Source of the DNA: Myxococcales bacterium | GTDB lineage: Bacteria > Myxococcota > UBA727 > VGSZ01 | Reading direction: 5' to 3' | Assembly: GCA_023248635.1 (NCBI GenBank) | Contig: JAHFED010000036.1 | Coordinates: forward strand, 1 to 61,970 | Length of the DNA stretch: 61,970 bases | Shown here: positions 15,101 to 22,308 of the stretch, in pieces | Layout: each line of letters starts with the position of its first letter | How positions within the stretch are numbered: the first letter of the stretch is position 1 | Position numbers and translations under genes: made by a program | The notes under the pieces: model-generated | Databases searched by the model: none | The model's input: the letters and a program-made list of their open reading frames with translations, nothing else | What the model was told of the DNA's origin: nothing

Positions 15101-16100
15101 GCATGCCCGGGGCGCTGGCAGGCGCGTTGACGGTGGGGGGGCTGGCGGGACGGATCGCCAGATCCTTCAGACGCTGGGCGAGGTCGGCGCCGACGGTGTG
15201 GCGGATGAGTTGGGCGGCGATGTTGTCGGGGGACTTGTACTGTTCGAGCACGCGGCGCAGGGCCATGGCTGCATCGCCCAGTCGCGGGAAGCGATCGACG
15301 GGCTCCTGCGCAGTCATGCGCGTCACGATGATGTCGAGCTCCGCCGGTACATCGGCCACCAACGACGACGGCGCTGCCACTTTCTCCTTCAGGATGCGCA
15401 TGAACACCTGGGCCGCGTTGTCGCCGGTGAAGAGCCGTCGCTGCGTCAACATCTCCCAGAGCAGCACCCCGAGCGAAAACTGATCGGCCTTGGGCTCGAC
15501 GGGAGCGCCCTTGATTTGCTCCGGCGCCATGTAGCCAAGCTTGCCCTTGAGCAGCCCGGCCTCGGTTTTTTGCAGGCGGTTTTCGGCGACGGCGACGCCG
15601 AAGTCGACGACCTTGGTGTGGCCGTCGGCCCGCACCATGACGTTGTGGGGTGAGATGTCTCGGTGCACCACCCGCAGCGGCACCCCGGTGGCGTCGGTGG
15701 CGACGTGAGCGGCATCGAGACCCATGGCGGCTTCGCGCACGATGTGGGCGCTCACCAGGGGCGGCAAGCGCTTCTTGTTGTCCTCGCAGAACTTCAGCAG
15801 AGCCGAGATGTCGACGCCGTTGATGAACTCCATGGCGATGAACTGGGTGTCTTCCCATTCACCGACCTCATAGAGGGCGACGACGTTGGGATGGCTGATG
15901 CTCGCCAGAATGCGCGCTTCGTCGAGGAAGCTGGCCAGGGCCTGCGCGTCCGTCGCCAGCTGCGGCAGCAGGCTCTTCAGAATCACCAGCCGATCGACGA
16001 CGCCGACCTGGCGCGAGAGAAAGATCTCGCCCATGCCTCCGACGGCGAGGCGCCGAAGCACCTCGTATTTGCCGAACACGCGCTCGCCGACCGCAACCAT
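12156..16100 (-). CDS. Ser/Thr protein kinase with zinc ribbon, AAA-type ATPase and TPR-like C-terminus
   Basis: 1314 aa, a typical multidomain signalling protein of myxobacteria. Kinase domain residues ~10-285: GGMGE glycine loop, K42, catalytic loop H146-R-D148, D166-F-G168, and APE at MAPEQ. Then a zinc ribbon with C343, C346, C357 and C360, and a Pro-rich linker. Residues ~440-590 resemble a degenerate nucleotidyl-cyclase-like sensor domain (inferred). Next comes an ATPase domain with Walker A GEGGVGKT (626-633) and a VLLVVDD Walker B-like strand. The Ala-rich helical C-terminus fits TPR-like repeats. Catalytic residues are intact, so kinase activity is expected. Soluble, no TM segment seen. 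Divergent from the zinc-ribbon gene across ~220 bp. Confidence 0.92.
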   Translation of the reverse strand: MVAVGERVFGKYEVLRRLAVGGMGEIFLSRQVGVVDRLVILKSLLPQLATDAQALASFLDEARILASISHPNVVALYEVGEWEDTQFIAMEFINGVDISALLKFCEDNKKRLPPLVSAHIVREAAMGLDAAHVATDATGVPLRVVHRDISPHNVMVRADGHTKVVDFGVAVAENRLQKTEAGLLKGKLGYMAPEQIKGAPVEPKADQFSLGVLLWEMLTQRRLFTGDNAAQVFMRILKEKVAAPSSLVADVPAELDIIVTRMTAQEPVDRFPRLGDAAMALRRVLEQYKSPDNIAAQLIRHTVGADLAQRLKDLAIRPASPPTVNAPASAPGMQGPPSSKVVCMVCGTSAPVGDRFCRSCGASIGSGLIVAHPAGTPTPAPAPRSGHTGDIPRLDVMGASPSTGPIRRPDESGSNPFPVAPTRTPAPAPLPPPVAPPTEIAVLAGFVEVLRHGQVASADADARSAAFAVVDDLAARHKTVALKSENGRFSIAFVGDGATLAAVSLARINVRASARAGNDVLLRLAVAAEAHAPPDDVARLRLLAEQLIDNAAPGSAIIAESARLKGGSPPTTRSAHVALRDGSSIVAHELLLPRRLIGRAPEVALLDAALDQVEREKKAAQVMVLGEGGVGKTALLEVTLTFARDRGFLAGFARGARVREALALDVLRQLVKGVCFDLLARERQTGPWTRGVDISGLAPSYAARLKAIIDDDTDTALKDVPAARRRAVLKAAVLAFFEKVCERAAVLLVVDDQHKGDIASMEILGELGARLGDRRLAVVVAGRPVQGERVMPLARRVTLGPLSHPEIIAIAGQLLGCPVGEPLSGILVQRSLGNPLVLVLLLRHLVALRAIAPTTGGVQLLVDLERMGLPPNPTVLIHANHALLPPEVQNLLLAAAHMGQVVEPGQLVRVVDGVRDVGSVLRGLVDVGILEALPVPAGSGAEQWAFRSTIELETIPARLDASQARVLQQRIADALHRELEGRFTLEGGERLAAHLFAAEARQKAAEVDSRVADRAAALGLFDVAAEHHKRALAVEWRGLSSGAGVRSAAGEEKAVRVLRVAAAACQCLLEIDANAAVDVVAPVLKSVPPMIAVAARVEALRQRGLALGRLKRFSDAESCLDEALETLASDPSAGTAAVLLVDLAAVLEQRGEIDSAVAQLEEAVPKLMTAPPGLSGSGRDRAYDAVLLLGRLRLRQRNFGPARTSFWQALEEAKSNGRPAALAEAFALLGALAHAEGNLTHAVTETQQALVAAEGLGDPILEARLLQQLGRALVALGRRGDATIVLQQALEFARLGQWDEGASAAQQLLAVVSA

Positions 16101-16317
16101 GCCGGCGCAGAATAGGGATCCCCGGGGTCAAATGCGATTTCTGGCGGGTCTCATCGCATCGATGCCGTCGCTTCCCGGCCGCGAGGACCTTGCCCCCAGC
16201 GGCGCCGGTGGCTGGAGCATCAAAACCGCCCACGACGGTGGGACGCCAAGGGCGCGTCAGTGCTTGTGGTGGGCCGTCGACCTCTCTACGGTGCAAAAAA
16301 CCGAACACGAGGCGGCG

Positions 16318-16848
16318 ATGGCGACGACGGAAGGCCCCAAGAAACGGGTAAACACGCGGGGCCGCAAAGCCCCCGAAATCGTGCGCCCTCACCAGGCCGC
16401 CACGGCCCCCTTGCCCCCGGCCCGGGCCTTTGAACGCAAAGGCGGGGGCAACCTCTACGTCGGCGGCTCCCGCAACGAGTTCGGCACCCGCATTGCCCGG
16501 CGCATCGCCTGTGGCCGCTGCGGCAGCGAAGACCACGTCCCTTACGTTCCCAAGGACCCGACCAAGGCCCTGTGCCGCACCTGCGCCGCCCTTGTCCTGC
16601 GCGCCTACGAAGTCGGCACCAAGGCGCCCGTCGACACCCGCGCCGAGACTTGCAACCTCTGCGGCACCCCTTTCCGCATCCCCCTGGCCGTCGTCGACGA
16701 CGGCGACCCCCTCTGCCCCTCCTGTTTGCGCGGCTTCACCACCTGGTCGGGCAGCATCGACACCCCCTTCAGCGAGCGCCAAGGCCGCACCATCGAAGCC
16801 CGCAAGAACGGCGTCGTCGTCCGCAAAAAGAACCTCGACGGCGGCTGA
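16318..16848 (+). CDS. Double zinc-ribbon protein (CxxC-x17-CxxC type)
   Basis: 176 aa from the ATG at 16318; an upstream open frame lacks similarity and overlaps the divergent kinase gene. The basic N-terminus (KKRVNTRGRKAPE) is followed by two four-Cys zinc sites. The first is CGRCGSEDHVPYVP with CRTC 20 residues on, like the CxxC-x17-CxxC domain common in Myxococcota and related to DksA-type ribbons. The second is CNLCGTPFRIP with CPSC. The sequence suggests an RNA-, DNA- or RNA-polymerase-binding protein, but no function is established. Basic C-terminal tail (RKNGVVVRKKNLDGG). Confidence 0.8.
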   Translation: MATTEGPKKRVNTRGRKAPEIVRPHQAATAPLPPARAFERKGGGNLYVGGSRNEFGTRIARRIACGRCGSEDHVPYVPKDPTKALCRTCAALVLRAYEVGTKAPVDTRAETCNLCGTPFRIPLAVVDDGDPLCPSCLRGFTTWSGSIDTPFSERQGRTIEARKNGVVVRKKNLDGG

Positions 16849-17658
16849 GCGCTCAGCTCCTGCACTGGCTTCGGGCGAGAGTGATCTCGATCCTGACGCC
16901 TCCATTGTGAATCTTCTCCGAAGCAGCAACGTTCCGAGCACACGGATTCCAGACTGTTTCTGGTTCCACTCACGACGCCGCACCCGACCGCGGCTTCGAG
17001 ATCGCGACGACCACCCGGTCGCCGCAGAAAAGGAGGGTCGGCATGTCCGACGGTAAAAACGATGGTCCATTCTTGTTTTCCACGTCCCCAGCGAAACAAC
17101 ACAGCAATCAAACAACGATTGCAGTGCAGCTCACCGTCGCTGTCGATGCCTCTCACGATTCGGTCGTGTACCGACGTCGAAGGCGACCGCGACCCCTGAA
17201 TGGGCTGTGACCACGCAGTAATGTCCAGGGACGGATCGCCACCCACCATACAGTGAGTGACGACGACGCCGGAGCCCTCTCATCGCTTTGCTACGACGAA
17301 GACGACATTCAGTGTCGTTCAGCCACGCCAGCACAACGGCCTCTCGGGTGGGAGCGGCCGTGGCGTGGTGCCTAGTGCCCCCACCTGCCGGCAGCTTTGG
17401 CTGATCGGCGGGAACACCACCGAAGTGGGCACCTATGGGCCTCTCCCTGTCGACTTGTCGCAGGGCGTGCAGCTCCAAAGACGCTCCGCGTCCGAAGAGA
17501 GTTGTGCCGTCGATGGATGAGCGGCCTCTGCCGACGACCAGCACCAGGGAGCAGTGCCTGTCCGACGACGTGCTGCGGCGATGAATGCCAGGCACCGAGG
17601 GACGGTATTTCTGTCAGGCTGCCGGCCGCCCGCCCTTCCCGCCCCTTTTCTGCTTCCC
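16849..17658. other. Gene-poor stretch, no supported gene
   Basis: About 800 bp with lower GC than its surroundings and no reading frame that shows a family signature, convincing ribosome-binding site or codon use like the neighbours. Short frames on both strands were examined and not accepted. It could be a decayed gene or a remnant of an inserted element; nothing in the sequence decides this. Confidence 0.6.
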
Positions 17659-17781
17659 GCTTTGCGCCGTGCCAACGGCGCAAAGCAGGAAGCACTTTGC
17701 GCCGTGCCAACGGCGCAAAGCAGGAAGTACTTTGCGCCGTGCCAACGGCGCAAAGCAGGAAGCACTTTGCGCCGTGCCAAC
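17659..17781. repeat. 35-bp tandem hairpin repeat, three copies plus a partial
   Basis: Units begin near 17660, 17695, 17730 and 17765. Each contains CTTTGCGCCGT and ACGGCGCAAAG as 11-bp arms around a GCCA loop, followed by CAGGAAG(C/T)A. The fourth copy stops after the loop. A single inverted copy lies at 51111-51147, so the element is dispersed as well as tandem. Confidence 0.9.
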
Positions 17782-17869
17782 AGCTCATCCCGCGTCCGCT
17801 TGATGTTCGACCGGAAAGACGCGGGATGATGCGCGTGAAGCGCGCCCGCGAAACGCGGAGTTGGTGGGG

Positions 17870-17986
17870 GGCCCCGCGTCCGGCTCCGCCGGCGCGGGGG
17901 GAGGTCTGCACCAGACCTCCCAGAGGAGCATTCCCGACGGAGATGAACGAGACCGCTCCGCGGTCGAAGTTCAGCGAGATCGGGGC
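17870..17986 (-). repeat. Dispersed ~115-bp palindromic repeat
   Basis: Read on the minus strand it runs CCCCGATCTCGCTGAACTTC, then CGACCGCGGAGCGGTCTCG, then a GGGAGGTCTG/CAGACCTCCC hairpin and a GC-rich end. A closely similar copy lies in the other orientation at 60957-61065, and a shorter derivative at 25953-26035. Confidence 0.85.
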
Positions 17987-18068
17987 TCAAACATCGACAC
18001 TGCGACGGCTGCACCGAGAGGTGTGGTCGTTTTTTTTCTTTTGCGTGTGTTGTGTTGGACCATGAGAA

Positions 18069-18542
18069 ATGACCGACGAACTCGACCTCGACCAATTGCT
18101 CACCCGTCTGCAAGGCGAAGACTTTGCGATGTTGGCCGGCGTGAGCGCCGCGGCGCGCCGTGAACTGTTGTCGAGCAGCAAGAGGCGGTCGCTCGTCGCT
18201 GGCGAAGTCCTGATCCGAGAAGGAGAACCTGCCGGCGCCATGTACTTCGTCGTCGTCGGCGAGTTGGGGGTCGCGCTCGGCGACGTGAATGCCCCACCCA
18301 TCGCCCTCATCGGGCCTGGCGAGACCGTGGGCGAGCTCGGCGTGATCGATGGCAGCGTCGCCTCAGCCTTCGTCGTCGCCCGCACACCCTGCGATCTGCT
18401 CAGCCTCGACGAAGCAGCGTTCTGGGCGCTGACGCATCACTCCCACGCTTTTTCGATCAACCTGCTGGTCAAGCTCGCCGAGCGCTTGCGCGCCAACAAC
18501 GCGCGGCTGAAAGCCGCCGAGCAGGCCAAAGCCAAACCCTGA
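18069..18542 (+). CDS. Stand-alone cyclic nucleotide-binding (CNB) domain protein
   Basis: 157 aa, consisting of one CNB beta-barrel. Visible features: LVAGEVLIREGEPAGAMYFVVVGELGVAL, then the phosphate-binding-cassette region IGPGETVGELGVIDGSVASAFVVA, and a C-terminal helix rich in Leu and Arg. There is no DNA-binding helix-turn-helix and no catalytic domain, so it probably acts as a regulatory or protein-binding subunit. The cassette has the Gly-Glu pair typical of ligand-binding CNBs, but whether it binds a nucleotide cannot be told. Convergent with the Crp/Fnr-type regulator gene 145 bp away. Confidence 0.85.
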   Translation: MTDELDLDQLLTRLQGEDFAMLAGVSAAARRELLSSSKRRSLVAGEVLIREGEPAGAMYFVVVGELGVALGDVNAPPIALIGPGETVGELGVIDGSVASAFVVARTPCDLLSLDEAAFWALTHHSHAFSINLLVKLAERLRANNARLKAAEQAKAKP

Positions 18543-18687
18543 ACCCGTCGCCGTGCGGGGTTTCCGCGCATCTTCCTCCACCTCGACGGCAACCATCTCC
18601 CCGGCCCCTTGAGGCAGACGGCTTCCGTCGAGCATCGAGAAGCACGTGCTCGCTCGATCAGGAACGGACGCGGGATCAGTTGGGGGC

Positions 18688-19404
18688 TCAGCGACTGCGG
18701 GACACGGCTTTGGGATCGAGGCCTTCGCGAACCAGCAGGCCTTTGCCGCGCTGCTCGATGAAGCCGCGGCGCTGGAACTCGGACAGCGCCCGGCTCACGG
18801 TCTCGCGTGACGTGCCGATGCGCGAAGCGATGTGCTGCTGCGTGGGGATCTTCTTGAGCAGGTTGCCTTCGGGGACGGGGTCGCCCTCTTCGTCGCAACG
18901 CTCGAGCAGGTAGCGAGCGACGCGGCCGTAGACGTCGAGCAGGGCCAGGTTGCCGATGCTCTCGTCGGCGCGGCGGAGGCGCACACACACCTCGGTCATC
19001 ACGTTGATCGCGATGGTCGGGTAGGCGCGCAAGGCCTGGATGAATTCTTTGCGGCCCAGGCGCAGCAAGAGGGAATCCGTCAGGCAGGCGACGTTGGCCG
19101 AGCGGGGTTCGCCGTCGACGAGAGACATCTCACCAAAGAACGAGCCCGGTCCGAGCGTCGACAAAATGATCTCTCTGCCGTTGTCGCTCCACAGAGAAAC
19201 CTTCACTTCTCCTTCGGCGACGACGTAGAGGGCGTCGCCGGGGTCGGTGGCCGACACAATGACGGTGTCTCTGGGGAAGTGCTTCTCGGTCAGGAGCAAT
19301 GAGAGGCGCGAGAGATCGTCCATCTCGAGCCCTGCAAAGAGCGGGACGTCTTTGAGGAGCTCGGCGACAGCTCGCGTGCGTGGGTTGGCCGTCGTCGACG
19401 TCAT
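18688..19404 (-). CDS. Crp/Fnr-family transcriptional regulator
   Basis: 238 aa. The ATG at 19404 has a CGGAGG ribosome-binding site seven bases upstream, so it is preferred over an upstream in-frame start. The N-terminal CNB domain shows LFAGLEMDDLSRL, DPGDALYVVAEGEVKV and GPGSFFGEMSLVDGEPRSA. The C-terminal winged helix-turn-helix contains TQQHIASRIGTSRETVSRAL. No Cys cluster is present, so it is not an oxygen-sensing Fnr; cAMP- or other nucleotide-responsive control is more likely. Targets are unknown. Confidence 0.93.
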   Translation of the reverse strand: MTSTTANPRTRAVAELLKDVPLFAGLEMDDLSRLSLLLTEKHFPRDTVIVSATDPGDALYVVAEGEVKVSLWSDNGREIILSTLGPGSFFGEMSLVDGEPRSANVACLTDSLLLRLGRKEFIQALRAYPTIAINVMTEVCVRLRRADESIGNLALLDVYGRVARYLLERCDEEGDPVPEGNLLKKIPTQQHIASRIGTSRETVSRALSEFQRRGFIEQRGKGLLVREGLDPKAVSRSR

Positions 19405-19647
19405 CGTACCTCCGGAGGCGTGGCCGCACGCTACCCGCAGGTTCGCGCCTCGGTCAAATGTGGTGGGCGACGACAACGGCGACGCATCGGACTGCACGAG
19501 CCGCACGAACGCTCCGACCGCGCGTGCGCCTCGCGCACAGGCCGGACGACCCAGTGGCGCAGGCCGGAGGATGCAGCTTGGGGACGAAGGCCGGAGCGCC
19601 GGAATTTCAGAACACGGGCTTCTGTGCTGTGTCCACGACCCAAAAAC

Positions 19648-19974
19648 TCAGCACTTCCCGCGGGCCACCAAAGAGGCCAGCACCGCGCGGGCAGCGTCGT
19701 CGAAGCCGTTGAGCTCGATGCCGCAGCCGCCGCCAGCGGGCCGCCGCACCACCCGTCCTTCGCCGCGCAAGAGATGGTTGCCGTCGGGCGTGGTGACTTG
19801 AACGAAGACCCGGCTGCCCAGCGGTTTGCCGTCGTCGACGTCGAGGAAGAGGCCGGTTTCGGAGACGTTGACGGCGTAGAGGGTGCGTGGCGCTTCGGAG
19901 GCGGAGTAGCGAACCTGCACCAGCACGGTCACGTCGGCCCGAGGATGACGTCGTCGATCGTCGTCGCTGCTCAC
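19648..19974 (-). CDS. PilZ-domain protein (c-di-GMP receptor type)
   Basis: 108 aa from a GTG start preceded by GAGGAGG. Contains both c-di-GMP contacts of PilZ domains: R8-x3-R12 (RRHPR) and N36-x-S-x-x-G41 (NVSETG). It is a single-domain PilZ, so it likely acts by binding a partner when c-di-GMP is high. It lies 25 bp after larE on the same strand and may be co-transcribed with the larC-larE genes, though no functional link between PilZ and nickel-pincer synthesis is known to me. Confidence 0.87.
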   Translation of the reverse strand: MSSDDDRRRHPRADVTVLVQVRYSASEAPRTLYAVNVSETGLFLDVDDGKPLGSRVFVQVTTPDGNHLLRGEGRVVRRPAGGGCGIELNGFDDAARAVLASLVARGKC

Positions 19975-19999
19975 ATGATCCTCCTCGGTGCCCGCCCGA

Positions 20000-20797
20000 T
20001 CATGACAGCACGGGCAGCGCCCCGCGAAGAAATGCGCTGCCCCGGCGATAGGCCGCAAACGACACCGAGCGCCCGCCGACCAAGGGGAGCACTCGGCCCC
20101 GGATGGCGTCTTCGTCGACGACGCCTTCGTGTTCGATCACCAGGCCGCTCAGGCGCACCCGGCACCGGACCACCGCTGGGCCCAGGGAACGAACGGCTCG
20201 CTCGACATCGTCGACCAAGAGCAGCAGCGGGGCGTCGATGGCGATGCCGGTCTCGACCCGCGACGAGAGGCAGGGGGAGGCCGGCAGGTCGGCGACGTCG
20301 TCGAGCTCGAGGCTGCGGGCCAACGCGCGGACATCGCTCTTGGTCATCAACGCGGCCACGAAGGGCTCGTTCACTCCCCGTTCGGCCGCAGCGAGGCGAC
20401 CGGGGCGGACGTCGTCGAGGTCGTCGAGGTTGGCGCCGGTGCACAAGGGGCCGTCGTAGACGGCGGCGATGGCGTGAAAGAGGTGGCTCTTGCAGAAGTA
20501 GCAGCGGTTGATGGGGTTTTGGGCATAGCGGGGGTCGTCGACTTCGCCGGCGTCGACGACGACCAGCTTCCAGCCCCAGGCGGTGGCCAGCGCATGCACG
20601 CGGGTGCCGGCCTCGTGAGGAACCGCCGCCGACGACGCATGGAACAAAGTGACGTTGAGCTGCGGGCGCAGGGACCAGGCGAAGGCCGCCAGAGTCAGGC
20701 TGTCGACGCCGCCCGACACCGCGATGCCCACGCGGCCCAGCCCCAGCAGGTGATTGCGCAGCACCTGGGCCTTTCCCGAGGGCGAAGAACTGAGCAC
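20000..20797 (-). CDS. larE: ATP-dependent sacrificial sulfur transferase LarE
   Basis: 265 aa. LarE adenylates the pyridine biscarboxylate and transfers sulfur to make the pincer dithio-acid of the nickel-pincer nucleotide cofactor used by lactate racemase and relatives. PP-loop SGGVDS at residues 28-33, NPINRCYFCK (C99, C102), GANLDDLDDVRPG, and PCLSSR with C176. Three conserved cysteines suggest the [4Fe-4S]-type LarE rather than the single-Cys sacrificial type; this is an inference from the Cys pattern. The GTG start immediately follows the TGA of larC. Confidence 0.9.
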   Translation of the reverse strand: MLSSSPSGKAQVLRNHLLGLGRVGIAVSGGVDSLTLAAFAWSLRPQLNVTLFHASSAAVPHEAGTRVHALATAWGWKLVVVDAGEVDDPRYAQNPINRCYFCKSHLFHAIAAVYDGPLCTGANLDDLDDVRPGRLAAAERGVNEPFVAALMTKSDVRALARSLELDDVADLPASPCLSSRVETGIAIDAPLLLLVDDVERAVRSLGPAVVRCRVRLSGLVIEHEGVVDEDAIRGRVLPLVGGRSVSFAAYRRGSAFLRGALPVLS

Positions 20798-22045
20798 TCA
20801 GTCCTTCCCTGCGGCGCGGTCTTCGCGCCGGCGGCGCTCGGCGCGGCGCTCAGACAAGGTGGCAGCGACGACGTCGTCGATGTCGGCTTTGAAGGTGTCA
20901 CCACCGGGCCGCTGGGCGCGCTTGACCCGCACTCCCTCGTGCTCGGACAACCCGCGCCGCAACACCGCCCGTTCGGCTTGCACCACACGCACGCCGAGGG
21001 TCGTCGTCGCCCGAAAGATCTCGGCGATCACTTCGGTGTGAGCTGCGAGCCCGCACAGCACCGACAGCCGCGTGGCCAGACGGTGTTTTTTCATGAGACA
21101 GGGCAGGGCAACGACGTCGACGACGCCGTGGCATTGGCGCAGCTGCTCGGTGCCAGTGCCCAGCTCTTCGCCGGTCATGTCGTCGATGTCGCAGCAGAGC
21201 TCGACGATGGCTTCGCGATCCCAGGGTTCGGCAGCAGCCTGCGTCGTGGTCAGGGTCACGCGCAGGACGTTTGACAAGCCGCTGAGCGTGCGGGTGCCGA
21301 AGCCGGTGCCGACGCCGACGACGCGGCCGGCAGGTCGACGGGGACCGGGTGCGGGCACCAGGTGGTCGACGATGGCGGCCCCCGTGGGGGTGACGCGTTC
21401 GCCGAGACGCCCGTCGTCGTGCACTTGGTGGCCGTGCAGCAGCGCCAGCGTTGCGGGTGCTGGAACGGGGAGCTCGCCGTGGGCGGTCTGCACCCGTCCG
21501 CTGCCCAGGGGCAACGACGACACCGACGCCGACAACCCGCCGTGGAGCTCGCTCAAGCGCTCCAGCAGCACCGCCGCGGTGACGACGTCGGCAACGGAAT
21601 CTTGGGTGCCGACCTCGTGAAAGACGACGTCGACGACGTCGGCGATGCCGTGCACGCTTCCTTCGGCCCGGGCCAGGCGGGCAAAGATGTCGAGAGCGCG
21701 GGTGCGGGCGCCGGGCGACAGGTCGCTTGCTTCGAGGCGGCGGCAGATGTCGGTGTAGCCCGCGTGGTTGCCGTGGGCGTGCAGGCTGTGTCCGGCGGCA
21801 AAGACGAAGGCCCCGGGCTTGCGTCCACCGGCGCGCTCGCGGGGATCGTCGACGACGAAGCGCCGCCCCCGCAAGATCCCGTCGCTGTGATCGAGCAGGG
21901 ACACAGTGACGTCGTCGGCGAGCCCCACCGAGCGCAGCAGGGGCCGCAGCCCTTCCAAGAGCGCCGGACAGAGATCGAGCAACGCTGCCGCGAACATGTC
22001 GCCGGCGACGCCGCCCAGGGGGTCCAGGTGCAGGTGCGCGCTCAT
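20798..22045 (-). CDS. larC: Nickel insertion protein LarC (pincer cofactor biosynthesis)
   Basis: 415 aa. LarC is the CTP-dependent nickel insertase completing the nickel-pincer nucleotide. Visible: N-terminal HLDPLGGVAGDMFAAALLDL; FHEVGTQDSVADVVTAAVLL; VTPTGAAIVDHL; and CDIDDMTGEELG in the C-terminal half. Here the gene is one continuous frame, unlike Lactiplantibacillus plantarum, where larC1/larC2 are joined by a programmed frameshift. The ATG at 22045 is chosen because the upstream frame is low-complexity. Lies 8 bp after the small His-rich gene. No larB or larA is present in the window. Confidence 0.9.
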   Translation of the reverse strand: MSAHLHLDPLGGVAGDMFAAALLDLCPALLEGLRPLLRSVGLADDVTVSLLDHSDGILRGRRFVVDDPRERAGGRKPGAFVFAAGHSLHAHGNHAGYTDICRRLEASDLSPGARTRALDIFARLARAEGSVHGIADVVDVVFHEVGTQDSVADVVTAAVLLERLSELHGGLSASVSSLPLGSGRVQTAHGELPVPAPATLALLHGHQVHDDGRLGERVTPTGAAIVDHLVPAPGPRRPAGRVVGVGTGFGTRTLSGLSNVLRVTLTTTQAAAEPWDREAIVELCCDIDDMTGEELGTGTEQLRQCHGVVDVVALPCLMKKHRLATRLSVLCGLAAHTEVIAEIFRATTTLGVRVVQAERAVLRRGLSEHEGVRVKRAQRPGGDTFKADIDDVVAATLSERRAERRRREDRAAGKD

Positions 22046-22053
22046 GGGGTCGC

Positions 22054-22233
22054 CTAGCGTCGGGTGCGGCTCCGCAGCGTGAGGATGCTGGCGACGCCGA
22101 GCATGGCCACAAAGACCCAGGCGCCGACATCGACGGGCTGTTGGTCGACGTGAACGTGGGCGGGGGTGGCGCCGTGGCCGGGATGGGCGAGCAGAGGCGC
22201 GCCAAGGAACAGAACCAACAACAAGGGACGCAT
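22054..22233 (-). CDS. Small His-rich membrane protein upstream of larC
   Basis: 59 aa. An N-terminal signal-type segment (MRPLLLVLFLGAPLLAHPG) is followed by a His-rich stretch (HPGHGATPAHVHVDQQP, five His), then one TM helix (VGAWVFVAMLGVASILTL) and a basic end (RSRTRR). Topology would place the His-rich part outside the cytoplasmic membrane. It ends 8 bp before larC and is presumably co-transcribed. A metal-binding role, perhaps nickel, is an inference from His content plus context. The ATG sits inside the palindrome GACGCATATGCGTC. Confidence 0.7.
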   Translation of the reverse strand: MRPLLLVLFLGAPLLAHPGHGATPAHVHVDQQPVDVGAWVFVAMLGVASILTLRSRTRR

Positions 22234-22289
22234 ATGCGTCGTCGTCGTCGTCGTCGCCGTCGTTGTCAACTGCTTGCTTGGAGGTTTTG

Positions 22290-22305
22290 CTGAACATATG
22301 TTCAG
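22290..22305. promoter_or_regulatory. LexA-like palindrome CTGAACATATGTTCAG
   Basis: A perfect 16-bp palindrome ending 3 bases before the ATG of the radical SAM gene. It fits GAAC-N4-GTTC and is close to the LexA motif reported for Myxococcus xanthus (CTRHAMRYBYGTTCAGS, recalled from the literature). It would cover the ribosome-binding site region and could block transcription; it also lies in the 75-bp space shared with the divergent larC operon. Confidence 0.55.
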
Positions 22306-22308
22306 AGG

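Noticed and set aside
15886-16317. N-terminal extension of the zinc-ribbon gene
   Set aside because: The upstream frame runs antisense over the kinase gene start and reads as low-complexity; ATG 16318 begins right before the conserved part.
17131-17595. 154-codon minus-strand frame in the gene-poor gap
   Set aside because: No ribosome-binding site, no recognisable motif, and frame composition unlike the neighbouring genes.
17659-17781. CRISPR array
   Set aside because: Period is only 35 bp with a 27-bp palindromic core; the remaining ~8 bp is nearly constant, so no variable spacers. No cas genes.
22227-22240. GACGCATATGCGTC palindrome as an operator
   Set aside because: It straddles the start codon of the small membrane protein and no known regulator site fits; could arise by chance. 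Kept only as a note.
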